Of a stretch of 64,000 nt of DNA, positions 43,762 through 52,396 are shown one piece after another. The notes under the pieces were generated by a model. The model was not told the origin of the DNA and searched no databases. It was given only the letters and a program-made list of their open reading frames with translations. The translations under genes were made by a program, and so were the position numbers. The stretch spans positions 1-64,000 of the forward strand of contig CBDIHL010000032.1 of NCBI GenBank assembly GCA_965279125.1. The letters run 5' to 3'. The stretch is from Dinoroseobacter sp965279125. Its GTDB lineage: Bacteria; Pseudomonadota; Alphaproteobacteria; Rhodobacterales; Rhodobacteraceae. The first letter of the stretch is position 1. The number at the start of each line of letters is the position of its first letter.

Positions 43762-43864
43762 TTAACCCCCTGATTCAAAAAAGAAATTGACCGCGAATCA
43801 CCTTTGACTCATCCTGTGGATAACTAAGCACCGCGAAAAGCGGGCCGGGACGAAGGCAGAGTAA
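43761..43864 (+). promoter_or_regulatory. ccrM upstream region with three GANTC sites and a TTAAC half-site
   Basis: GATTC (43772-43776), GAATC (43795-43799) and GACTC (43806-43810) lie within 39 bases, 55-93 bases before the ccrM start, with GTTAAC at 43761 just beyond. In Caulobacter methylated GANTC sites in the ccrM promoter and CtrA control its timing. A -10/-35 pair could not be fixed by eye. Confidence 0.6.
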
Positions 43865-44965
43865 ATGAAAAAGACCGTGACGGCGGGGGCAATGCTTCCG
43901 CGCAACCAGATATTGTCGGGTGACTGCATTGAAGTGATGAATGGGCTGCCTGAGGCGTCTGTCGATCTGATCTTTGCCGACCCGCCCTATAACCTCCAAT
44001 TGAAGGGTGAACTTCATCGCCCCGACAATTCCCGCGTGGACGCTGTTGATGACGCGTGGGACCAGTTTTCGAGTTTTGCTGCATACGATTCCTTTACCCA
44101 AGACTGGCTTCGTGCAGCACGCCGATTGCTCAAACCGCATGGCGCGATTTGGGTAATCGGCTCTTATCACAACATTTTCCGGGTTGGTGCGGCCATGCAG
44201 GACGCTGGCTACTGGATCCTGAACGATGTTGTTTGGCGCAAGTCGAACCCGATGCCGAATTTTCGCGGCAAGCGGTTTACCAATGCGCATGAGACGATGA
44301 TCTGGGCCTCCAAATCAGAGGGTGGCAAGTACACCTTTAACTATGAAGCGCTGAAGGCTTTGAACGAAGGCACCCAGATGCGCAGCGATTGGGTGCTGCC
44401 GATCTGTTCAGGCCATGAGCGCATTAAGAATGATAACGGCGACAAGGCGCATCCAACCCAAAAGCCGCAAAGCTTGTTGCACCGCGTTTTGGTCGGGTCC
44501 ACCAATCCTGGCGACGTTGTGCTTGATCCGTTCTTTGGGTCGGGCACCACGGGGGCGGTTGCCAAAATGCTGGGGCGTGATTTCATCGGGATCGAGCGGG
44601 ATGGAACCTACCGCGCCATCGCGGAAAAGCGTATCGGCAAGACCCGCAAGCTAGACCGCGAAGCGTTGGAAGTCAGCACCTCCAAACGTGCGGAACCGCG
44701 CGTTCCTTTCGGCCAACTGGTCGAGCGTGGCTTGCTACGTCCGGGCGAGGTCTTGGTGAACACGCGTGGTCAAACTGCCAAAGTACGCGCGGATGGCACG
44801 TTGATCGCGGACGAGACCAAGGGATCCATTCACCAAGTTGGCGCCGCGCTTGAAGGTGCGCCGTCTTGCAATGGGTGGACCTATTGGCACTTCAAACGCG
44901 ATGGGCAATCGGTTCCCATTGATCTGCTTCGCCAACAGATCCGGGCGGAGATGCGCGCCAACTAA
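43865..44965 (+). CDS. ccrM: Cell-cycle DNA adenine methyltransferase CcrM (GANTC)
   Basis: 366 residues, beta-class N6-adenine methyltransferase: catalytic 'ADPPYNLQLKG' (DPPY at 39-42) comes before the target-recognition region and the SAM-binding 'DPFFGSGTTGAVA' (from about 221). The last 80 residues ('GQLVERGLLRPGEVLVNT', 'WTYWHFKRDGQSVPID') are the CcrM-specific DNA-binding domain, which separates it from restriction methylases. No restriction endonuclease gene is adjacent, so it is an orphan, epigenetic enzyme. It methylates GANTC after replication in alphaproteobacteria. It is followed by a strong terminator at 45023-45056. Confidence 0.96.
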   Translation: MKKTVTAGAMLPRNQILSGDCIEVMNGLPEASVDLIFADPPYNLQLKGELHRPDNSRVDAVDDAWDQFSSFAAYDSFTQDWLRAARRLLKPHGAIWVIGSYHNIFRVGAAMQDAGYWILNDVVWRKSNPMPNFRGKRFTNAHETMIWASKSEGGKYTFNYEALKALNEGTQMRSDWVLPICSGHERIKNDNGDKAHPTQKPQSLLHRVLVGSTNPGDVVLDPFFGSGTTGAVAKMLGRDFIGIERDGTYRAIAEKRIGKTRKLDREALEVSTSKRAEPRVPFGQLVERGLLRPGEVLVNTRGQTAKVRADGTLIADETKGSIHQVGAALEGAPSCNGWTYWHFKRDGQSVPIDLLRQQIRAEMRAN

Positions 44966-45022
44966 CCTATTCATAATTCACGATTACCGCCCGTGCCTGT
45001 GGCCGCTCCACGGCACGCGACT

Positions 45023-45056
45023 GGCCCCGCTTTCTTTCGAAGGCGGGGCTTTTTTC
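45023..45056 (+). terminator. Rho-independent terminator of ccrM
   Basis: GCCCCGC-TTTCTTTCGAAG-GCGGGGC followed by TTTTTT. It is 60 bases past the ccrM stop. The T run is shared with the inverted GAGTATTT element that follows alkB on the other strand. Confidence 0.9.
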
Positions 45057-45073
45057 TTGCTACAAATACTCAA
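45050..45073 (-). repeat. GAGTATTT-type 3'-end element, copy 4
   Basis: Minus strand TTGAGTATTTGTAGCAAGAA, then AAAAGC, beginning about 9 bases after the alkB stop and running into the ccrM terminator stem. Core differs from the other copies by GTA for AGG. Confidence 0.45.
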
Positions 45074-45080
45074 ACAAGCG

Positions 45081-46238
45081 TCAGCTGGCCCCACGCGGCA
45101 TCGGCGTATCTCCCCGCTTGTACGGCGCCCAATCCGTGATCTCAGGATAATACATCGCCCGCCATTTGCGCACCCTTGGGTTCATCATCCGAAACCAGAT
45201 TCTGGGGATTAGAGCTGCCGCTGCAATGATCGGATAGCCCGAGGGCAACTCTGGTGCCTCAATGGCACTGTAAGTCTGTAACAATGGGTAGCGTCGGTCT
45301 GGCTTGTAATGATGATCCGAATGCCGTTGCAGGTTAATCAACAGCCAGTTCGACGCGATATGTGACGAGTTCCAGCTGTGGCGTGGCAGTACATGCTCAT
45401 ACTTGCCGTCGCCAAGATGTTTGCGCACCAAGCCGTAATGTTCAACGTAGTTAATCAATTCCAGATACCAGATCGCGACGAGCGCTTGATAAAGCCACAG
45501 CATCAACCCCCACATGCCGCCCAACAGCACAGCAATACATAGGAAGCCCAATTGCAAACCCCAGTAGCGCCAATGCGGGTTGCTAAGGTCCCAAACGGAT
45601 AAGTTTTTTCGAGCCAGCATCTGTGCTTCGGCGCGCCATGCGCTTGAAAACCCATGTGCAAAAACGCGCAGAAAAAAGCGGTGAAAATCTTCGTTATAGC
45701 GGGCAGTTACGCCGTCCCGAGGCGTGCCAACATAGCGGTGATGCACGAGCAAGTGCTCGGTTCGAAAATGCCCATACCCCACCAGCGTCATGAGGATGTC
45801 ACCCGCCCACCGCTCCAGCTTGTTTTTCTGGTGCATCAACTCATGCGCATAAACGATCCCGACCGCCCCGTTCAGCAGACCGACGCTGAAAAAGCCAAAA
45901 ATCTTCTCATACCACGCCATATGGTCAGCCTGCGACACATACCAAATTGACCAAAATGTCATGACCAGCGCGATTGGCACCCAGCCGAGCACGACAGCAC
46001 GGTGCCAGAACAAATTGGCCTCGTCCGTCGCCGGGTCCGCGCTGTTTTCTGTCGCGCCTAAAACCGTGTCCAGCAACCCAAAGCTGATGAAAATTGCCAA
46101 GGGCGGCAACAAGAGCCACCACCCACCGTTCAGCAACGTCCATACGAGAATCGGGACTGTCAGATAGGATATCGCATACGGCAAAGCGCTTAGCGGGCTG
46201 CCAATCTCGATCGGGCGAGGGGTGTCGGTGATGCTCAT
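45081..46238 (-). CDS. alkB: Alkane 1-monooxygenase (AlkB-type diiron membrane hydroxylase)
   Basis: 385 residues with about six membrane helices and all AlkB histidine boxes: 'HELMH' (132-136), 'EHLLVHH' (161-167) and 'LQRHSDHH' (303-310), plus the AlkB hallmark 'NYVEHYGL' (263-270). The diiron centre hydroxylates the terminal carbon of medium-chain alkanes using reduced rubredoxin and O2. No rubredoxin, rubredoxin reductase or alkane regulator is nearby, so it depends on partners elsewhere. Fatty acid desaturase or xylene monooxygenase are excluded by the NYVEHYGL box. The upstream mutY stop is 58 bases away. Confidence 0.93.
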   Translation of the reverse strand: MSITDTPRPIEIGSPLSALPYAISYLTVPILVWTLLNGGWWLLLPPLAIFISFGLLDTVLGATENSADPATDEANLFWHRAVVLGWVPIALVMTFWSIWYVSQADHMAWYEKIFGFFSVGLLNGAVGIVYAHELMHQKNKLERWAGDILMTLVGYGHFRTEHLLVHHRYVGTPRDGVTARYNEDFHRFFLRVFAHGFSSAWRAEAQMLARKNLSVWDLSNPHWRYWGLQLGFLCIAVLLGGMWGLMLWLYQALVAIWYLELINYVEHYGLVRKHLGDGKYEHVLPRHSWNSSHIASNWLLINLQRHSDHHYKPDRRYPLLQTYSAIEAPELPSGYPIIAAAALIPRIWFRMMNPRVRKWRAMYYPEITDWAPYKRGDTPMPRGAS

Positions 46239-46296
46239 AGGTCGTGTTCCAAAGGCTTTTTTACGCGCGAAAGGGTATCGTTCCGGTTAATGCCCT

Positions 46297-47361
46297 TCAA
46301 TCACCGGAAGGCCATGGTGTCGCAACGGAAAATGCTTTTTTCATGACGGTTGGTAGGTCACCGGGGCGAAAATCATGCTTCGCGATGAACTGGCCGATCT
46401 GCGAGGCACTGTCATCTGGCACATCGGCGATCATAACAATTAACTTTAGATGAAAATGCGTGAATGTGTGACGCACTTCGACCCCAGTATCTCGCCAATT
46501 GGCCTTCAACGGAGGGGCCGGATTAGGCTGATCAACCTGCCAGTCCGTGCTGGGCCAGCCGAGCATCCCACCGAGCAATCCTTTTTCTGGTCGCGTTTCC
46601 AGCAAGAACGCTCCGTCGGCACGACGGGCGATATAGGCCGTGCCTTGGCGTGTCGGTTTTTCCGGTTTTGGCAGTTTGCGAGGTAACTCTGCGGCATTGC
46701 CGACGGCGCGCGCCACACATGGTTCGCGCCACGGGCAAATCCCACATGCAGGCGATTTCGGACTGCACACTGTCGCGCCAAGGTCCATGACGGCCTGCGC
46801 ATAATCGCCAGCACGGTTAACGGGTGTCAGCGCCTCAGCGGCGGCGATTAATTCGGGCTTTGCGGGCGGTAAAGGCGTTTCGATTCCCCGCAAGCGTGCC
46901 ATCACGCGTTCCACATTGCCATCAACCACGGTTTCCGGCGCGCCGAACGCGATGGAGGCGATCGCCGCGCTTGTATACGGACCGATTCCGGGTAAGGTTT
47001 GCAAAGTGGCACGGTCTGACGGGAAGACGCCATCGTGATCGGCGACAACGACCCGTGCACATTTCAGCAAGTTGCGTGCACGTGCGTAGTATCCAAGACC
47101 TGCCCAAGCGGCCATCACGTCGGCATCCTCGGCGGCGGCGAGGGCATGAACCGTCGGCCAACGGCTTGTAAATTTTGCGAAATAGTCCTTTACGGCGGCA
47201 ACCGTTGTCTGCTGCAGCATGATTTCGGACATCCAGATCCGATACGGATCGGCGCGCTGATTTGACCCCGGCGGCACACGCCAAGGCAGATCACGCGCAT
47301 GTGTGTCGTACCACGCCAGAAGGGTCGCGCTGAGGGCTTTGTTCACGGGTACGTCACGCAT
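46297..47361 (-). CDS. mutY: Adenine DNA glycosylase
   Basis: 354 residues from the ATG at 47361. Helix-hairpin-helix 'LQTLPGIGPYTSAAIASIAF' with the catalytic Asp in 'VVDGNVERVMARL', early 'WMSEIMLQQTTVAAV', iron-sulfur cluster Cys-x6-Cys-x2-Cys-x5-Cys in 'CSPKSPACGICPWREPC' (about 195-211), and a C-terminal NUDIX-like 8-oxoG recognition domain. It removes A mispaired with 8-oxoguanine. It diverges from dciA with 106 bases between starts. The catalytic Glu lies in 'WMSEIMLQQ'. Confidence 0.96.
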   Translation of the reverse strand: MRDVPVNKALSATLLAWYDTHARDLPWRVPPGSNQRADPYRIWMSEIMLQQTTVAAVKDYFAKFTSRWPTVHALAAAEDADVMAAWAGLGYYARARNLLKCARVVVADHDGVFPSDRATLQTLPGIGPYTSAAIASIAFGAPETVVDGNVERVMARLRGIETPLPPAKPELIAAAEALTPVNRAGDYAQAVMDLGATVCSPKSPACGICPWREPCVARAVGNAAELPRKLPKPEKPTRQGTAYIARRADGAFLLETRPEKGLLGGMLGWPSTDWQVDQPNPAPPLKANWRDTGVEVRHTFTHFHLKLIVMIADVPDDSASQIGQFIAKHDFRPGDLPTVMKKAFSVATPWPSGD

Positions 47362-47467
47362 TCTTGAGCCTTCAATCTGGGGCGTATAGAGGTGCTGCCT
47401 CTTGGGTCTTTGGCCAACGTAAGATAAGCTGAATTTAATCAAAAGCACGTAAGGGAGTGCCCGCCAT

Positions 47468-47977
47468 ATGTCCGCTCGCCCGTTCAAGCGCAGCAAGGGG
47501 TTTCGCCAAACCAGCTCGCTGGTTGAAACGCGCGTGCGTTCGGCCTCAGAGGGGCGTGGATTTGCGGTGTCGCGCTTGCTGACACGATGGGAAGAAGTGG
47601 CGGGGCCGGATCTTGCGCCGCTATGTCGCCCCTTGAAAGTGGGCTACGGGCGGAGTTTGGGGGCCACGTTGACCGTGTTAACCACTGGTCCAAATGCGCC
47701 ACTTCTGGAGATGCAGAAGGACGCGCTGCGGGCTCGGGTGAACGCGTGCTATGGTTACAATGCGATCAGCAAAATCGCGATCACACAGACCGCCCCTGAT
47801 GGCGTATCGTTAGAGATCGCCAAATCTGCGCCCCAGCGGCCCAAGCTAGACGCGCAGGCCGTGGCGAAGGCCCCGAGCTATGCCAAAGGTGTTGGCAATG
47901 ACGATCTTCGCCAAGCGCTCGAAGATCTTGCCGCAAATGTATTGACCCGATCCGCGCGGCGCGCCGGATCAACCTGA
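47468..47977 (+). CDS. DciA-like DUF721 protein (replicative helicase loader family)
   Basis: 169 residues. The DUF721 core is at about 25-105: 'RLLTRWEEVAGPDLAPLCRPLKVGYG', 'LTVLTTGPNAPLLEMQKDALRARVNACYGYNAI' (regions quoted in part), followed by a flexible C-terminal tail. DciA binds and loads DnaB helicase in bacteria lacking DnaC/DnaI; alphaproteobacteria are among these. Start ATG at 47468 with AGGGAG 10 bases upstream. The mutY-DUF721-dsbA order is a common alphaproteobacterial arrangement. Followed after 16 bases by the DsbA-like gene. Confidence 0.82.
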   Translation: MSARPFKRSKGFRQTSSLVETRVRSASEGRGFAVSRLLTRWEEVAGPDLAPLCRPLKVGYGRSLGATLTVLTTGPNAPLLEMQKDALRARVNACYGYNAISKIAITQTAPDGVSLEIAKSAPQRPKLDAQAVAKAPSYAKGVGNDDLRQALEDLAANVLTRSARRAGST

Positions 47978-47993
47978 CCATACGGAGTTAACC

Positions 47994-48665
47994 ATGAACA
48001 AGATGATCGCTGGCATTGCCCTCGTGCTGGGCCTGGGTGCTGCCGCCTTCTGGTTTGGTGCTGGCAACAATTCGGACACCACACTTGCGCCTTCGCTGTC
48101 GCCAATCTCTGCGGCCGAAGCCCAAGAGGTTGATACCAGCCGCGTGCTTGAAATGATGATGGGGGATGCGGATGCGCCTGTGACCATTATTGAATATGCC
48201 TCCTACACCTGTCCGCATTGCGCGCGCTTCCATGAGGACGTCTTCAAGGACATCAAGACTGCCTACATCGACACCGGTAAGGTTAATTTCATCTACCGCG
48301 AGGTGTATTTCGACCGTTTCGGTCTGTGGGCCGGGATGCTGGCGCGTTGCGCCGGGCCGGATCGCTTCTTTGGGGTTACAGAGCTGCTCTATGACCAGCA
48401 ATCGGACTGGTCACGCGCGGGCGAGCCTGCCGATGTGGCGGCTGCCTTGCGTCGTCTTGGCCTGTCGGCGGGGATGAGTGGGGATCAGATCGACGCGTGT
48501 ATGCAGGATGGTGAAATGGCCCAAGCGATGGTCGCCGTTTACCAAGCCAATGCGGAAAAGGATAATGTCCGCGCAACGCCGTCGTTCTTCATCAATGGCG
48601 AGCCCTACTCGAACATGTCGTTTGCCGATTTCGCCGAAGCGATTGACGCTAAGCTGGGCGAGTGA
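47994..48665 (+). CDS. DsbA-family thiol:disulfide oxidoreductase
   Basis: 223 residues. N-terminal membrane or signal segment (about 4-23), then a thioredoxin-fold domain with active site Cys73-Pro-His-Cys76 in 'EYASYTCPHCARFH', an inserted helical domain, and the cis-proline region 'ATPSFFINGEPY'. CPHC is the typical oxidising DsbA motif. It introduces disulfides into periplasmic proteins. The start has GGAG 8 bases upstream and is followed by the CoA-transferase gene overlapping its stop by 4 bases. No dsbB is adjacent. Confidence 0.9.
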   Translation: MNKMIAGIALVLGLGAAAFWFGAGNNSDTTLAPSLSPISAAEAQEVDTSRVLEMMMGDADAPVTIIEYASYTCPHCARFHEDVFKDIKTAYIDTGKVNFIYREVYFDRFGLWAGMLARCAGPDRFFGVTELLYDQQSDWSRAGEPADVAAALRRLGLSAGMSGDQIDACMQDGEMAQAMVAVYQANAEKDNVRATPSFFINGEPYSNMSFADFAEAIDAKLGE

Positions 48666-49825
48666 GCCCCCTCAGCGGTCTGCGCGTCGTTGAGTTGGCG
48701 CGCATTCTGGCCGGTCCCTGGGCTGGCCAGACGCTGGCCGATCTTGGCGCTGATGTCATCAAGGTGGAGGCCCCGGCAGGCGATGATACGCGCCGCTGGG
48801 GCCCTCCGTTTATCGCGCGCGAAGACGACAAGACGGCCGCCTATTTCCACAGTTGCAACCGGGGCAAGCGGTCGGTCGTGATCGACTTTCGCACGCCCGA
48901 GGGGCTGGCCGATCTGAAAGCTTTGATCGCCAGCGCCGATGTGGTGATCGAGAACTATAAGGTGGGCGGTCTGGCGAAATACGGGCTGGATTATGCAAGC
49001 CTGTCTGCCGATCATCCGTCTCTAATCTATTGTTCTATAACGGGGTTCGGCCAGGACGGGCCCTACGCGCACCGCGCGGGATATGACTATATTATCCAAG
49101 GCATGTCCGGGTTGATGAGCGTGACAGGCGATCCTGATGGCCAACCTCAGAAAGTTGGCGTGGCGCTGACCGACGTTCTGACCGGCGTTTATGCCAGCAC
49201 GGCGATTTTGGCGGCGTTGCATCAGCGGCAGGTCACCGGCACAGGTCAGCAGGTGGATATGAGCCTGCTGGATGTGGCGACCTCCTGTATGGCGAACCAG
49301 AACTTGAACTACCTTGCGACCGGGACCGCGCCGCAGCGGCTTGGCAACGCGCATCCCAATCTTGCGCCCTATCAGGTGATGGATTGCGCGGATGGCTGGC
49401 TGATTATTGCTGTGGGCAATGATGGGCAGTTTCAGCGGTTCTGCGCGCTGCTTGGTGACGCAGATATGGCGGCTGATGAGGCCTATGCGACAAATGCTGA
49501 CCGAGTGTCGAACCGCGCGGCAATGACCGAACGATTAACCAAAGCGACGATGCGATTTACCAAGACAGAGCTGCTGGCCGCCTGCGAAGCCCATGGCGTG
49601 CCCGCCGGACCTATTAACGATATGGCCGATGTGTTCGCTGACCCGCAGATCAAAGCGCGTGAGATGCAAGTGACGTTAGAGGGAGTGCCATCTGTCCGCT
49701 CGCCCTTCCGGTTCTCCGAGGCGGATTTGGTGTTAGACCGCGCGTCGCCGAAGCTTGGGGCGGATACAGATGCAGTGCTTGGCGCGCTTAGAGGCCCTGA
49801 TCCTACAGAAGACCCAAAGGCCTAA
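48662..49825 (+). CDS. CaiB/BaiF-family (class III) CoA transferase
   Basis: 387 residues starting with GTG at 48662, which overlaps the dsbA-like stop (GTGA). Family III CoA-transferase: 'ELARILAGPWAGQTLADLGADVIKVE' at the N-terminus, nucleophile Asp142 in 'AGYDYIIQGMSG', and 'NAHPNLAPYQ' near 226. It moves CoA between carboxylic acids such as oxalate, formate, succinate or carnitine; the substrate cannot be told from sequence. Its 3' end overlaps convergent lpxK by 23 bases. The coupling with dsbA looks like gene crowding rather than shared function. Confidence 0.9.
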   Translation: MSPLSGLRVVELARILAGPWAGQTLADLGADVIKVEAPAGDDTRRWGPPFIAREDDKTAAYFHSCNRGKRSVVIDFRTPEGLADLKALIASADVVIENYKVGGLAKYGLDYASLSADHPSLIYCSITGFGQDGPYAHRAGYDYIIQGMSGLMSVTGDPDGQPQKVGVALTDVLTGVYASTAILAALHQRQVTGTGQQVDMSLLDVATSCMANQNLNYLATGTAPQRLGNAHPNLAPYQVMDCADGWLIIAVGNDGQFQRFCALLGDADMAADEAYATNADRVSNRAAMTERLTKATMRFTKTELLAACEAHGVPAGPINDMADVFADPQIKAREMQVTLEGVPSVRSPFRFSEADLVLDRASPKLGADTDAVLGALRGPDPTEDPKA

Positions 49826-50789
49826 GCGCCGCGTTTAACCCGCGATCATCCCGAAACCGCAGTCGCACAGGCACCGGCAGCACCTCACGGCGCAGGGCTT
49901 CGGGCAATCGGACGCTGTCCTTCTCGGTGCAAACGAGCTGCGCGCCTGCGTTTTGCGCCTCGCGCGTTAACCTTGTGATAAGGGCGGGGGTGAGCGGTGC
50001 GTGATCATCAAGCGCGACGGTGTCCACGACCTCAGCCCCAAGATCGCGCAGGGTGGCGAAGAACTTCTCCGGATAGCCTATCCCGGCAAAGGCCAGCACG
50101 CGACGCTCGGCCCAAGGCATGCCGGTTTCAAGCGCACGCAGCTGTCCGTTGATCCGAGGGACCGTGACCGCATGCCCCCAGGCCCGCGTAAAGCGCGCTT
50201 GCATTTTCTCGGCTCCGATGGAAATCAACAGATCCGCACGCGCCATCCCGACAGACACCGGCTCGCGCAAAGGTCCGGCCGGAAGGCACAACCCATTCCC
50301 GAACCCACGCGCAGCGTCCACCACGATGACCGACAGGGCTTGGGACAGTGACGGGTCTTGGAATCCATCATCCAAGACAATCGCTCGCGCGCCTTTTTCA
50401 ACCGCGAGTTTCGCGCCCGCAATACGGTCTTTGGCGACGATCACGGGGGTGAAGGCGGCCAGCAATAGAGGCTCGTCCCCGACCTGTGCGGCGGTGTGTA
50501 GTTTCGGGTCCACCTCGACTGGGCCGTAAAGCGAGCCGCCATAGCCGCGCGAGACGACAAAAATGCCAAGGCCCAGCTTCTGGGCGAGGGCGATTACGCT
50601 CGGGGTTTTGCCTGTGCCCCCCGCGCTGAGGTTGCCGACGCAAATTACGGGAATGCCGGGGTCAAATGGCGTGCCGCGCGCCAGCCGCCGCGCTGTTCCT
50701 GCCGCATACAAAGCGCCTAATGGCGACAGCGCCCGCGCCGCGAAACCGGGACGGCTCGGGGGAGTGTCCCAGAACCGAGGCGCGCGCAT
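49803..50789 (-). CDS. lpxK: Tetraacyldisaccharide 4'-kinase
   Basis: 328 residues. P-loop 'GNLSAGGTGKTPSVIALA' at 52-69, the typical position for LpxK just after an N-terminal membrane-associating helix, and 'VVSRGYGGSLYGP', 'LDDGFQDPSL' family motifs. It phosphorylates the lipid A disaccharide precursor at the inner membrane. The start overlaps the waaA stop by one base, so lipid A phosphorylation and Kdo transfer are coexpressed. Convergent overlap of 23 bases with the CoA transferase. Confidence 0.96.
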   Translation of the reverse strand: MRAPRFWDTPPSRPGFAARALSPLGALYAAGTARRLARGTPFDPGIPVICVGNLSAGGTGKTPSVIALAQKLGLGIFVVSRGYGGSLYGPVEVDPKLHTAAQVGDEPLLLAAFTPVIVAKDRIAGAKLAVEKGARAIVLDDGFQDPSLSQALSVIVVDAARGFGNGLCLPAGPLREPVSVGMARADLLISIGAEKMQARFTRAWGHAVTVPRINGQLRALETGMPWAERRVLAFAGIGYPEKFFATLRDLGAEVVDTVALDDHAPLTPALITRLTREAQNAGAQLVCTEKDSVRLPEALRREVLPVPVRLRFRDDRGLNAALRPLGLL

Positions 50790-52081
50790 CAGCGCCGCAC
50801 CTTCCCGTCAAAGAGGTCGAGGACAACCTGAACTGCACGTTCCGTCACCTCTGTCCCGCCGGAGGAGACATCCCAAGCTTGGTGCGCGAACTGCGCTGCT
50901 TGCTCGGGTTGCAACAAGCGCTGAACGCCTGCGGCAATTTCCTTCGGAGTGGAGACTTGTATCGCGGCGTTTGCTTCGGACAATCGCGCGTAGATATCAG
51001 AAAAATTGAACATATAGGGGCCATGCAGAATGGCTGACCCTAACGCCGCAGGCTCGAATGGGTTATGTCCTCCGATCTTGTCCATAAGCGATCCACAAAC
51101 CAGTGAGACGGGCGCGAGGCGATACCAAAGCCCCATCTCGCCCATTGTGTCGGCGAGAAACACGTCTGTATCGAGGCCAGGCACCTCGCCTTTGGACCTG
51201 CGTGCGACCTCCCAGCCGTCGTTCTCCAGCAAGGCCGCGACGTCATCGAACCGTTCGGGGTGCCGCGGAGCGAGGATCAACAGCAAGCGGTGCGTGCCAA
51301 CCTTCGCAAGACGGTGCGCTTCGGACACGATCTCGTCCTCACCTGCATGCGTGGAGGCGGCGAACCAAACGGGGCGTGTCCCAATATGGGCTGCAAGGGT
51401 CGTGCGGTCTTCTTCTTTGTGCGGCAATACCTGCGCGCCTTCTTTCAGAAAGCCCGTTACTTCGATCTTGTCGCGCGGAAATCCCAGTAAGCGCAGGTGG
51501 CGCGCGCTGTCTTCGTCTTGGGCCAGTGCCAAGTCAAATCGCGACAGGATCGACTTGGCCATGCCTGGCAACCAGCGCCAGCGATTATGGCTTTCCATGC
51601 TCATCCGCGCATTCAGCAGCATCATCGGCTTGCCGGTTTGGCCCATCTCGTAGACCAGACGGGGCCACAACTCGCTTTCGGTCCAGATGGCCATATCAGG
51701 CTTCCAGTGCTGTAAGAACCGCTGCACGTAGTCCTTCACATCGACCGGAACAAACTGATGAAAGGCGTTCTTCGTCAGACGAATCTTCATCAGTGTGGCC
51801 GAGGTGCGTGTCCCTGTCGTGACCATCACCGTGATATCCGGACGCTGCTCGCCGATGAAACGAATTAGCTCAAGGGTGGACAGTGACTCGCCCACGCTTG
51901 CTGCGTGGATCCACAACAGCGGGCCTTCGGGGCGGGGGCGATCCGCAATGCCGCGCCGTTCTCCGATTCGGTCGGGATCTTCCTTGCCTCTGGCCAAGCG
52001 TTTTGCCAGCGTGCGTTCGACAAATCCCGCCCAGCGGGCAGATACGGCAAGGTAGAGGGCAAGGCCCAGTGAGCGTCTCAT
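50789..52081 (-). CDS. waaA: 3-deoxy-D-manno-octulosonic acid transferase
   Basis: 430 residues, GT30 family. N-terminal membrane anchor region, 'IHAASVGESLS' near 55 with the catalytic Glu, 'VTTGTRTSATLM', 'WTESELWPRL', and C-terminal nucleotide-sugar site 'GGHNPFEPAALG' (about 345). It transfers Kdo from CMP-Kdo to lipid IVA. It forms a tight unit with lpxK downstream and the DUF4170 gene 9 bases upstream. Product is usually bifunctional in alphaproteobacteria, but the number of Kdo residues added cannot be read from sequence. Confidence 0.96.
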   Translation of the reverse strand: MRRSLGLALYLAVSARWAGFVERTLAKRLARGKEDPDRIGERRGIADRPRPEGPLLWIHAASVGESLSTLELIRFIGEQRPDITVMVTTGTRTSATLMKIRLTKNAFHQFVPVDVKDYVQRFLQHWKPDMAIWTESELWPRLVYEMGQTGKPMMLLNARMSMESHNRWRWLPGMAKSILSRFDLALAQDEDSARHLRLLGFPRDKIEVTGFLKEGAQVLPHKEEDRTTLAAHIGTRPVWFAASTHAGEDEIVSEAHRLAKVGTHRLLLILAPRHPERFDDVAALLENDGWEVARRSKGEVPGLDTDVFLADTMGEMGLWYRLAPVSLVCGSLMDKIGGHNPFEPAALGSAILHGPYMFNFSDIYARLSEANAAIQVSTPKEIAAGVQRLLQPEQAAQFAHQAWDVSSGGTEVTERAVQVVLDLFDGKVRR

Positions 52082-52090
52082 AGGTGCGGC

Positions 52091-52333
52091 TCAATCCAGT
52101 TCTTCGGTAGGAGAGGCTTCCGCCTCCTCATCGCGAAGGCGGTGAATATGCGCAATGAAATACCGCATATGGGCATTATCCACCGTGCGCTGGGCTTCGG
52201 ATTTCCAAGCATCATAGGCGCTGGCATAATCGGGAAACATACCGACGAGGTGAATGTCATCGACGTTCTTGAAGGCGGTTTTGGTGGGGTCGATCAACTC
52301 GCCGCCGAAGACGAGGTGCAAGCGTTGGGGCAT
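52091..52333 (-). CDS. DUF4170 family protein
   Basis: 80 residues matching the DUF4170 pattern: 'LHLVFGGELIDPTKTAFKN', 'HLVGMFPDYASAYDAWKSEA' (regions about 6-24 and 28-47) and 'MRYFIAHIHRLRDEE' near the C-terminus. The family is alphaproteobacterial and nearly always next to waaA; its role is unknown but the context suggests Kdo/lipid A synthesis. GGAGGCCTC lies upstream of the ATG. Ends 9 bases before waaA, so they are almost certainly one operon. Confidence 0.88.
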   Translation of the reverse strand: MPQRLHLVFGGELIDPTKTAFKNVDDIHLVGMFPDYASAYDAWKSEAQRTVDNAHMRYFIAHIHRLRDEEAEASPTEELD

Positions 52334-52396
52334 GAGGCCTCCGGTTCAGGGCACAGGTTGGCGGCACCGTAGCCATCTGCAAAGGGGGGTCAAGCT

